Source of the DNA: Poriferisodalis sp964484385
GTDB taxonomy: Bacteria > Actinomycetota > Acidimicrobiia > Acidimicrobiales > Poriferisodalaceae
Assembly: GCA_964484385.1 (NCBI GenBank)
Contig: CAZAFV010000037.1
Location: 1 to 29,794, forward strand
DNA length: 29,794 nt
Direction of reading: 5' to 3'
In this document: positions 1 through 6,693 of the stretch, one piece after another
How the letters are laid out: every line of letters starts with the position of its first letter
How positions within the stretch are numbered: the stretch's first letter is position 1
Notes under the pieces: model-generated
Told to the model about the DNA's origin: nothing
Database searches by the model: none
The model's input: only the letters and a program-made list of their open reading frames with translations
Program-made: the position numbers and the translations under genes

Positions 1-1659
1 CACATCGACCGCCAGGATCTGGCTTAACTCGTGAACCAGCTCCAAGCGGGCTGCTGGGTCCACTTCGGCATCAATCGCGAACGCCAAGTCGCTGGCCAGC
101 TGGCTGCGGTAGGCCGTGAAGTTCTGACCCGTGTACTCGTTCTCCTCGGTGGGGATGCCGTCGATGTCGTAGAGATTGGCTACGGAGGGATCCGGGTTGG
201 TGCTGTTCGCGAAGAGCGCCACCGGGCCGAAGTTCAGCGCCGGCAGTCGATTCTGGAACAGCTCGCCCGGGTCGTAGTTGATGATCTCCCAGCCGATGCC
301 CAGCGGAGCGGTCATGTCGACGACCAACGCTTGCACGTCCTCGCGCCGGTTGTTGCCGGCGACGGTGTTCCATGCCAGCACAAGCTCTTCGCCTTCGGCG
401 TTCACCCACAAGCCGTCGGGGTCGGGTCGTGTCCAGCCCTCGGCCTCGAGCAGCTCGGCGACCTTGGCCGCATCCTGCGTGTAGCGGGCGAAGTCGTCCT
501 GGCACCAGGGGCCGAACCCGGGATTCCAGCCAGTGCACTGCAGGACCGGCGGGTCGGCGGTGATCGTGCCAAGCGCAATTTCGGCGATGCGTTCGCGATC
601 CAGCGCATAGGCGACGGCTTGGCGCACGTTGCGCGTCATGTCGAAGCGGCGGTCGGGCGCGTCCTGGTTGATCCAGAGGCCTTCCATGTAGGTGCCCTCA
701 GCGACCTTGTAGGTCAGATCGCCGGCAATGCGCTCCCGCGCACCGGGAAACGGCTGGGGAAAGGCGGCCATGGCCTCGCCGGTCTGCAGGGCCAGCAGCT
801 GCGAGTCAGTGTCCTCGCGGGGCACCATCACCACACGGTCCACCAGCGGGATGCGCTCGGCATCCCAGTAGCTGCGGTTCGGAACCAGGATGTGCTGCTC
901 CTGATTCCATTCCTCCTGGATCCACGGACCGCCCGAAACGGTGATCTCGTCATTCCACTTGTCGGCGATATCGGTGTCGGGACCCAGCTCGTGCGCCGGC
1001 AGCAAGCCGCCGAACAGCGTCGGCCACGGTGCATACGGCTCGCTGAAGGTGATGACGGCCGTATGTGGGTCGGAATGGTCGATGTCGGTGATCAGATCCA
1101 GACCGATGGTGCTGAGCGTGCCGGTGGTGTCGAGCCCGGCGCGCCAGCTGAACCAGACATCTGTGCTGGTGATGGGCGTGCCGTCGCTCCACGTCGCGTC
1201 AGGATTCAGGCGGTAGGTGAGCGTGAACGTGCCATCGTCTGCGGTGACGAGGCCGCCGTTCGCCACGGTTGGCTCTTCGGCCAGCAACGACGACGCCACG
1301 TACGTGTTGCTCTGGTCGAGCTCCATGAGCCGCGGCAGGTAGTGGATCAGCACCGACCAGATCGTCCAGGTGGCATTGGCACACGAGGTGACGGGGTTGA
1401 CGCATTCGGGCCACTGCTCGACGGCCAGCACGAGCGTGCCGCCGCTGGCACTGTCGCCGCTGTCGGGCGCAGAAGTGGTTGCAGCATCGGATGCCGGTTC
1501 ATCGGACACTGGCTCGCCGGTGGACGTGTCGCTGCCGCACGCCGCAGCGAGAAAAACGATGGCAATCAGAGCGGTTCCGAAGCGTCGACTGCAGCGCCAC
1601 CGCGGGCCTGACGTTCCCGACGAGCCCTTCGAGCGTCCCTGTGCCTCAAGCATGGTCAT
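1..1659 (-). CDS. ABC transporter substrate-binding lipoprotein, family 5 (peptide/nickel type), C-terminus missing
   Basis: The protein would capture a peptide or other small solute outside the membrane and hand it to an ABC permease. The reading frame is open for 553 codons and runs off the left edge. The N-terminus has a basic stretch, a hydrophobic segment (about residues 28-39) and a lipobox LAAC with Cys40 followed by a Ser/Thr/Asp/Gly-rich linker, as in lipoproteins. The mature part has the family 5 pattern: FTLTYRLNPDATWSDGTPI near residue 130, VWFSWRAGLD, then the central LWINQDAPDRRFDMTRNVRQ and AYALDRERI stretch. Family members are about 500-600 residues, so little is missing. The start at 1659 is favoured by a TACGTT box six bases upstream; an ATG at 1653 is an alternative. 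No permease genes are visible because the gene points out of the window. The substrate cannot be told. Confidence 0.88.
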   Translation of the reverse strand, partial: MTMLEAQGRSKGSSGTSGPRWRCSRRFGTALIAIVFLAAACGSDTSTGEPVSDEPASDAATTSAPDSGDSASGGTLVLAVEQWPECVNPVTSCANATWTIWSVLIHYLPRLMELDQSNTYVASSLLAEEPTVANGGLVTADDGTFTLTYRLNPDATWSDGTPITSTDVWFSWRAGLDTTGTLSTIGLDLITDIDHSDPHTAVITFSEPYAPWPTLFGGLLPAHELGPDTDIADKWNDEITVSGGPWIQEEWNQEQHILVPNRSYWDAERIPLVDRVVMVPREDTDSQLLALQTGEAMAAFPQPFPGARERIAGDLTYKVAEGTYMEGLWINQDAPDRRFDMTRNVRQAVAYALDRERIAEIALGTITADPPVLQCTGWNPGFGPWCQDDFARYTQDAAKVAELLEAEGWTRPDPDGLWVNAEGEELVLAWNTVAGNNRREDVQALVVDMTAPLGIGWEIINYDPGELFQNRLPALNFGPVALFANSTNPDPSVANLYDIDGIPTEENEYTGQNFTAYRSQLASDLAFAIDAEVDPAARLELVHELSQILAVDV

Positions 1660-1665
1660 GCCAGC

Positions 1666-1671
1666 AACGTA
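1666..1671 (-). promoter_or_regulatory. Candidate -10 box of the solute-binding protein gene
   Basis: On the minus strand TACGTT (TANNNT) ends six bases before the ATG at 1659. No Shine-Dalgarno sequence precedes that ATG, which fits a leaderless or nearly leaderless transcript as is common in actinobacteria. The call is from pattern only. Confidence 0.4.
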
Positions 1672-1712
1672 ACGCTCAGGCTCTCGGCTGAGAGGCAGTT
1701 CCGCGGTCCGGA

Positions 1713-1739
1713 CACCGCACGCATTGCACGCGTGCGGTG
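1713..1739. repeat. Perfect 10-bp inverted repeat in the divergent intergenic region
   Basis: CACCGCACGC at 1713-1722 and its exact reverse complement GCGTGCGGTG at 1730-1739 are separated by seven bases. The element lies between the divergently transcribed solute-binding protein gene and the first CoA-transferase gene. There is no T-tract, so it resembles a regulator operator more than a terminator. Confidence 0.6.
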
Positions 1740-1812
1740 AGCGGTTCTGGCAGAGTTTGCGGGATTCAGCCGGGCACTCCGGCTCATCGGCGACAACTGG
1801 GGGCATACCGAG

Positions 1813-2850
1813 GTGCTGGACGGCTACCGGATACTGGATCTGACCGACGACCGGGGCCACCTCGCCGGAATGCTGCTGGCCCAGCTCGGCGCCCAGGTGG
1901 TGCTCTGCGAGCCGCCCGGCGGGCACCGCACCCGACACCGGGGGCCGCACGTCGATGACGTTGTCGATCCGGAGCGCTCCATCGAGTTCCTCGTCTACAA
2001 CCGGGGCAAGCACTCGGTGGTCGTCGAGACCCCAGCGCAGATTGCCGAGCTCGCTGCCGGCTGTGATGCGGTGATCTCATGCGGCGCCTTCGACGTCGAC
2101 CTCGATGCGCTGCGCGCAGCCAGCCCGCAGCTGGTGACGGCGTCCATCACGCCGTTCGGCGAGACGGGTCCCAAGACCGGCTGGGCCGCTACCGACCTCA
2201 CCATCGCGGCGTCGAGCGGCACAATGTCGCTGACGGGCGACCGCGACCGGGCGCCGGTGCGCATCGGGCCGCCGCAGACGTGGCACAACGCTGCGGTGGA
2301 CACCGCCGGCGCGATCCTCATGGCGCTGCACGAGCGGCAGATCTCCGGGCTGGGCCAGCACGTCGACACCTCGGCCCAGCAGTCGTTCGTGGACTGCACC
2401 CAATTCCAGATGATGGCGGTGCTCACCGGCGGCGAAGTGCCGGTACGGCTTCCGGGGGCGGTGAACCTGGGCGGCTTCCTGATCCCCTGGGTGTACGAAT
2501 GCGCTGACGGCTACGTGACCGTCACGTTTCTGTTCGGTCCGATGATCGCCCCGTTCACGAGCAGGATCCTCACCTGGATCTGCGAGGAGGGGTTCTGCGA
2601 GCCCGAGCTGCGCGACAAGGACTGGGTGGACTTCGGCATGGCCATCGTGGAGGGCCGCGAGTCGATGGACACCTTCGATCAGGCCATCAAGGCCCTCACC
2701 GCGTTCGTGGCCACCAAGACCAAGGCCGAGCTGCTGGAACGGGCGCTGGCTGACAACTTGCTGATCGCGCCCATCACGACGACCGCCGACGTGCTGGCGC
2801 TCGACCATCTCGAAGTGCGTGACTATTGGGAGCACGTCGAGGTGCCCCGG
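1813..2850 (+). CDS. CaiB/BaiF type III CoA-transferase, two-domain form, N-terminal part up to the gap
   Basis: Type III CoA-transferases move CoA between carboxylic acids. This part gives 346 residues of the first CaiB-like domain: a Rossmann-like start (YRILDLTDDRGHLAG), SITPFGETGPKTGW near residue 111, and GLGQHVDTSAQQ with the presumed catalytic Asp185. The start is a GTG with only a weak ribosome site; no better in-frame start was seen. The frame is open into the N run. The sequence after the gap is the second CaiB-like domain of the same architecture as the intact paralogue at 6694-9153, so both pieces are read as one gene. Next gene upstream is the divergent solute-binding protein, which suggests the transporter and this enzyme serve one catabolic pathway (inference). 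Confidence 0.85.
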
Positions 2851-2950
2851 NNNNNNNNNNNNNNNNNNNNNNNNNNNNNNNNNNNNNNNNNNNNNNNNNN
2901 NNNNNNNNNNNNNNNNNNNNNNNNNNNNNNNNNNNNNNNNNNNNNNNNNN
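2851..2950. other. Assembly gap (100 N)
   Basis: A run of exactly 100 N interrupts the CoA-transferase gene. The reading frame before the gap ends on a codon boundary at 2850 and the frame after it starts on one at 2951. An in-frame gene therefore needs a missing length divisible by three, which 100 is not, so the run is a placeholder. Alignment by eye with the paralogue at 6694-9153 puts the missing stretch at about 98 codons. Confidence 0.97.
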
Positions 2951-4084
2951 GACGTGCTGCGCGGCGTCCACCCGTTCATCGGCGAGGAGGGCGGGCAGGA
3001 GAACGCCCTGCAGTTCCACTCGATCAACGCCGGGAAGATGGACCTGACGCTCGACCTGTCCCTGCCGGAGGCCCGCGACGTCATCCTCGACCTCGTCGCG
3101 TGGTGCGACGTGCTCACCGAGTCGTTCTCGCCGAAGGCCATGGAGAACTGGGGCCTCACCTACGACGTGCTGCGCGAGGTGAATCCCGAGCTGGTGATGT
3201 TCTCGAGCTGCCTGATGGGCCAGACCGGGCCGATGCGCATGTACGCCGGCTTCGGCACGATGGCCGCAGCCATCGCCGGCTTCTACCCGGTGACCGGATG
3301 GCCAGACCGCATCCCGGCGGGGCCGTTCACCGCCTACACCGACTACATCTCGCCGAAGCTGGGCGTGATGCTGATCCTGTCCGCGCTGGCCGAGCGGGAC
3401 CGCACCGGGCAGGGCCAGCACATCGACTTCGCCCAGATGGAGGGGGCGCTGCACTTCCTGGCAACCGAGTTCGCCGACGAGGAGATCAACGGCCGCACCG
3501 CGGGCCGGGCCGGCAACGCCGACCGCCACATGTGCCCCCACAGCGTGTACCCCGCCGCAGGCGACGACCGCTGGGTGGCGATCGCCTGCGAGACCGAGGC
3601 CCAGTGGGGCGCCTTGGCGGCGCTGCTCGCTGAGGCTGCGGCCAGCAACGCCGATCTGGCACGGGCGCTGGACATGCTGAGCGCCAGCGCAGACGGGAAC
3701 CTTGCAGGCCTCGATGCAGGAAGCCGTCGAGCGCACGCCGAGACCATCGACGCCGCAATCACCGCGTGGACAGAGCCTCAAGAAGCAGCCGACGTCGAGG
3801 CGGCGCTCCAAGCGGCAGGCGTGCCCGCCCACCGTGTGAACGACGCGGCAGATCTGATGGCCGACCCGCAGATCGTGGCCCGCGAGCACTTCGTGTCGGT
3901 GCCGCACGCCAAGCACGGCCACACCTGGGTCGAGGACAGCAACTTCGATCTGTCACGCACGCCCGGCCGGCCGCTATGGGGCGGCCCGATGTTCGGCGAG
4001 CACAACATGGAAGTGCTCGAAGGCATCCTCGGCTACGACGGCGACAAAATCGCCGAACTCGTCATCGCCGGCGCCCTCACCTAA
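2951..4084 (+). CDS. CaiB/BaiF type III CoA-transferase, C-terminal domain after the gap
   Basis: This is the second CaiB-like domain of the gene that starts at 1813. It opens inside the domain (its first strand and nucleotide-fold region lie in the gap) and runs to a TAA. Visible family signatures are HSINAGKMDLTLDLSLPEAR, SSCLMGQTGPM, YAGFGTMAAAIAGFYPVTGW, PAGPFTAYTDYISP and GQGQHIDFAQMEGALHF with the presumed catalytic Asp, then QAAGVPAHRV near the C-terminus. The ending ILGYDGDKIAELVIAGAL matches the paralogue at 6694-9153 almost word for word. A Rid-family gene follows after 52 bases, probably in the same transcript. Confidence 0.88.
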   Translation, partial: DVLRGVHPFIGEEGGQENALQFHSINAGKMDLTLDLSLPEARDVILDLVAWCDVLTESFSPKAMENWGLTYDVLREVNPELVMFSSCLMGQTGPMRMYAGFGTMAAAIAGFYPVTGWPDRIPAGPFTAYTDYISPKLGVMLILSALAERDRTGQGQHIDFAQMEGALHFLATEFADEEINGRTAGRAGNADRHMCPHSVYPAAGDDRWVAIACETEAQWGALAALLAEAAASNADLARALDMLSASADGNLAGLDAGSRRAHAETIDAAITAWTEPQEAADVEAALQAAGVPAHRVNDAADLMADPQIVAREHFVSVPHAKHGHTWVEDSNFDLSRTPGRPLWGGPMFGEHNMEVLEGILGYDGDKIAELVIAGALT

Positions 4085-4136
4085 GGACTCTCCGTCAGCT
4101 TTCCACCGAACCCGACCATGCCGAATTGAGGTCAGC

Positions 4137-4547
4137 ATGAGCACAGACAGCGGCGCTTCAGGCGTCGACAGGCAGAACATTTCAAGCGGCGGGCCGCTGG
4201 AGCCCGTGGCCGGCTACTCGCGGGCTGTGCGGCTCGGCGACTGGGTCGCGGTATCGGGGAGCACGTCGCTGGGCCCCGACGGCGTAGCGCACCCGGGCGA
4301 CTGCTACGGGCAGGCCATCTACACGCTGGGCGTCATCGAGCAGGCGCTGGCAGAGGCGGGAGCGCAGATGAGCGATGTCGTGCGGACCCGCTCGTTTGTC
4401 ACCGACATCGGGATGCTCGACGACTTCATCCGCGCCCATGGTGAGGTCTTCGGCGATATCCGGCCGGCGTCGACGCTCGTCGAGGTGTCGGGGCTGATCC
4501 ATCCCGACCTCGTCATCGAGATCGAAGTCGACGCCATCATTCCCTGA
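4137..4547 (+). CDS. Rid (YjgF/YER057c/UK114) family protein lacking the canonical Arg
   Basis: Rid proteins are small trimeric enzymes; RidA itself hydrolyses reactive enamine/imine intermediates. The 136 residues show GYSRAVRLGDWVAVSGST, the VVRTRSFVTDIGMLDDF segment and the C-terminal VIEIEVDAI strand. The usual PAR-S/T motif that carries the imine-binding Arg reads P110-A-S-T, so the Arg is a Ser, while the Glu of IEIE (Glu128) remains. Known family biology says members without that Arg do not act as classic imine deaminases, so the role here is open. GAGGTCAGC just before the ATG is a usable ribosome site. It sits between the CoA-transferase and dtd genes, four bases from the latter, in a likely operon. 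Confidence 0.88.
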   Translation: MSTDSGASGVDRQNISSGGPLEPVAGYSRAVRLGDWVAVSGSTSLGPDGVAHPGDCYGQAIYTLGVIEQALAEAGAQMSDVVRTRSFVTDIGMLDDFIRAHGEVFGDIRPASTLVEVSGLIHPDLVIEIEVDAIIP

Positions 4548-4551
4548 GCGC

Positions 4552-4989
4552 GTGCGAGCACTGGTGCAGCGGGCCGCCGAGGCCCGGGTGCGAGTCGGCG
4601 GCGAGGTGATCGGCGAGATCGGTCCCGGGCTGTGCTGCCTGGTGGGTGCGACGCACGACGACAGCACTGAGTCGGCACACAAGCTTGCCGGCAAGATCTG
4701 GAACCTGCGCATCTTCGCCGACGACAACGGCCAGATGAACCGGTCAGTAGCAGATACCAGCGGCGAGGTGCTGGTGGTGAGCCAATTCACGCTCTACGGC
4801 GACACCCGCAAGGGTCGCCGCCCGTCGTTTATTGCCGCAGCAGCGCCCGATCAGGCAACCGGGCTGATCGACGAATTGGTTGCCGAACTGCGTCGCCTGG
4901 GCGCCACCGTGGCCACTGGCTCGTTCGGGGCCGAGATGGCGGTCGAGCTGATCAATGACGGCCCGGTCACGCTGATGCTCGAAGTCTGA
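4552..4989 (+). CDS. dtd: D-aminoacyl-tRNA deacylase
   Basis: Dtd removes D-amino acids (and glycine from tRNA-Ala) mischarged onto tRNA in the cytoplasm. The 145-residue length is normal for the family. It has the N-terminal MRALVQRAAEARVRVGGEV, the catalytic-loop motif SQFTLYGDTRKGRRPSF with Thr80, and the C-terminal NDGPVT motif (Gly137-Pro138) that gives chiral discrimination. The start is a GTG four bases after the Rid stop codon, which suggests translational coupling. It is a housekeeping gene riding in a catabolic operon, and it converges with the DUF35 gene 25 bases downstream. Confidence 0.95.
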   Translation: MRALVQRAAEARVRVGGEVIGEIGPGLCCLVGATHDDSTESAHKLAGKIWNLRIFADDNGQMNRSVADTSGEVLVVSQFTLYGDTRKGRRPSFIAAAAPDQATGLIDELVAELRRLGATVATGSFGAEMAVELINDGPVTLMLEV

Positions 4990-5014
4990 CTCCGGCGCTC
5001 CCGCTGAACAGCGG

Positions 5015-5434
5015 TCAGGCCGGCGTGAAGCGGAGCAGTGCGGGGCCGTCGGGTGTGGGGTCGAAGACCGCCTGCACGGCTTGGCCGATATGGACCGTCT
5101 CGGGGTCGCAGCCGACGATGTTGGTGAGCACTCGGGGACCCTCTTCCAACTCGACGTAGGCGAGCACGAACGGGGCCGCCTTGCGCCACGAACCCGGGAT
5201 GCGGCGGGTGACCGTGCAGCTGTAGACGGTGCCTCGCCCCGAGGCCTCGAACCAGGTCACCGAGTTGCTGCCGGGCCCATCGCAGCGTTCCCGCGGGTAC
5301 CACACGACGTCACCGCTGTTGTCGCAGCGGGGCAGCACCAGTCGGCCTTCGGCGGTGGCATCCCAGAACCGTCGCGTCTCGAGATTCACCGTCGGCGGCG
5401 GCACCGGCAGGCCGAACTGCCCGAGTTCGCTCAT
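5015..5434 (-). CDS. DUF35 OB-fold protein with degenerate zinc ribbon, partner of the thiolase-fold protein
   Basis: DUF35 proteins pair with thiolase-fold enzymes (for example ChsH2-DUF35 with Ltp2, or the archaeal HMG-CoA synthase/thiolase complex) and hold or channel the acyl-CoA. The 139 residues contain the N-terminal helix ETRRFWDATAEGRLVLPRC, a ribbon-like stretch and an OB-fold (VTWFEASGRGTVYSCTV, APFVLAYVELEEGPRVLTNI). The ribbon normally has two CxxC pairs; here only Cys37 (CDNS) and Cys51 (CDGP) remain, so tight zinc binding is doubtful. The ATG overlaps the stop of the upstream thiolase-fold gene as ATGA, which indicates coupled translation and a stable complex. A longer open frame upstream is the shadow of the neighbour. 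Confidence 0.88.
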   Translation of the reverse strand: MSELGQFGLPVPPPTVNLETRRFWDATAEGRLVLPRCDNSGDVVWYPRERCDGPGSNSVTWFEASGRGTVYSCTVTRRIPGSWRKAAPFVLAYVELEEGPRVLTNIVGCDPETVHIGQAVQAVFDPTPDGPALLRFTPA

Positions 5435-6597
5435 GTCGACCTGCCCATCACGAGCGTGGCGCTTCCCATGCGAGTGGCGAGGCTGCCTCCGGTGCCGTGC
5501 GCCAGGGCCAGCTCGCAGTCGGGCACCTGCACGGCCGCTTGGGCTTCGCCGCGCAGCTGGCGCACGGCTTCGACCACCTTGGTCATGCCGCCGCGGTTGG
5601 CCGGATGGTTGTTGCACAGGCCGCCGCCGTCGGTGTTGAACGGCAGCGCACCGCCGGGCGACTGCAGAGCGCCGTCGGACACAAAGCGTCCGCCATGACC
5701 CTTTTCGCAGAAGCCGAGGTCCTCCAGCGTCATCAGCACCGTGATGGTGAAGCTGTCGTAGATCGACACGTAGTCGATGTCGGCGGGTGTCACGCCGGCT
5801 TCGGCAAACGCCAGCGGCCCCGAGCGCGTCGCGCCCGTGTGGGTCAGATCGATGCGCCCGCCCGATGTGTGCTTGATGGCGGTTCCTGTGCCGAGCACGG
5901 GCACGCAGTGGCGGTTCAGCGATGCCGCCACCGCTTCGCTGACCAGTACGAGGGCACCGCCGCCGTCGGTGATCACACAGCAGTCCAGGCGATGCAGCGG
6001 GTCGGAGATCACGGGCGAGGACACCACTTCATCCACGGTGACCACGTCTTGGAGGAAGGCGTGCGGATTGTGCTGGGCGTGCGTGGATGCCGCCACCTTC
6101 ACCTCGGCCAGCTGCTCAGAGGTAGTGCCGAACTCGTGCATGTGCCGAGCAGCGGCCAGCGCGTACCCGCCGGGCACCGACATGCCGAATTGGTTCTCGA
6201 ATGATGCCTCCGGTGCCGAGCTGAACCGAGCGCTGCCGCCCGGCCCGGCGCCGCCGGTGCGCGGCTTGCCGGCCAGCGTGATCAGCGCCACATTCACGTG
6301 GCCTGCAGCGATGGCCGCAGCGGCATGCTGAACATGGACCAAGTACGCCGAGCCGCCGGTCTCGGTGTCGTCGATGTAGGTGAGGTCGAGGCCGAGGTAC
6401 TCCGCCATCGACAGGGCGCCGAAGCCGGGTGCGTCGCCGGCCGAGTAGTAGGCGTCGACGTCGGCCAGCGTTAGCCCCGCGTCGGCCAGGGCGCCCGCAG
6501 CTACCTCGGCGTGGATCTGCGGCAGCGTGCGGTCGGGCAGTTCACGGCCGGGATGCTCGTACACCCCGGCAATGAGCGCCTTGCCTCGAATCGTCAC
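5431..6597 (-). CDS. SCP-x/Ltp-type thiolase-fold protein, possible acyl-CoA aldolase or thiolase
   Basis: The 388 residues match the lipid-transfer/SCP-x branch of thiolases: GKALIAGVYEHPGR, DAYYSAGDAPG (about 49-58), GGSAYLVHVQHAAAAIAAGH (81-100), LDCCVITDGGGALVLVSEA (204-222), IYDSFTITVLMTLEDLGF (279-296), NNHPANRGGM (329-338) and GTGGSLATRMGSA (368-380). The position that carries the nucleophilic Cys in true thiolases reads GGS. That absence, the Tyr280 region and the coupled DUF35 gene recall Ltp2, which cleaves a beta-hydroxyacyl-CoA side chain by retro-aldol reaction. True thiolysis is therefore uncertain. The GTG start at 6597 gives the usual family length and has a TAGCGT box seven bases upstream. 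The longer open frame to 6732 would add an arginine-rich tail with no family match. Confidence 0.88.
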   Translation of the reverse strand: MTIRGKALIAGVYEHPGRELPDRTLPQIHAEVAAGALADAGLTLADVDAYYSAGDAPGFGALSMAEYLGLDLTYIDDTETGGSAYLVHVQHAAAAIAAGHVNVALITLAGKPRTGGAGPGGSARFSSAPEASFENQFGMSVPGGYALAAARHMHEFGTTSEQLAEVKVAASTHAQHNPHAFLQDVVTVDEVVSSPVISDPLHRLDCCVITDGGGALVLVSEAVAASLNRHCVPVLGTGTAIKHTSGGRIDLTHTGATRSGPLAFAEAGVTPADIDYVSIYDSFTITVLMTLEDLGFCEKGHGGRFVSDGALQSPGGALPFNTDGGGLCNNHPANRGGMTKVVEAVRQLRGEAQAAVQVPDCELALAHGTGGSLATRMGSATLVMGRST

Positions 6598-6693
6598 CGG
6601 CGGCACGCTAGCCGCCGCCCACGACGCGGTGCCCGATCTGCGCCGGTGGCGGGTCGTCGGTGGGAGTCGAGAGCGAGCGTTAGCTTCGCGGCG
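6598..6693. promoter_or_regulatory. Divergent promoter region with two leaderless-type -10 boxes and an inverted repeat
   Basis: The 96 bases separate the thiolase-fold gene from the second CoA-transferase. On the minus strand TAGCGT (6610-6605) lies seven bases before the GTG at 6597. On the plus strand TAGCTT (6681-6686) lies seven bases before the ATG at 6694. An inverted repeat CGGCGGC (6598-6604) / GCCGCCG (6611-6617) flanks and covers the minus-strand box, so a protein bound there would block the thiolase-fold promoter. No ribosome site is seen for either gene, in keeping with leaderless transcripts. Confidence 0.5.

Noticed and set aside
31..1611. 526-codon open frame on the plus strand
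   Set aside because: It is antisense to the solute-binding protein, whose minus-strand frame has a lipobox and family motifs. The plus-strand product has no recognisable domain and the long frame is a high-GC shadow.
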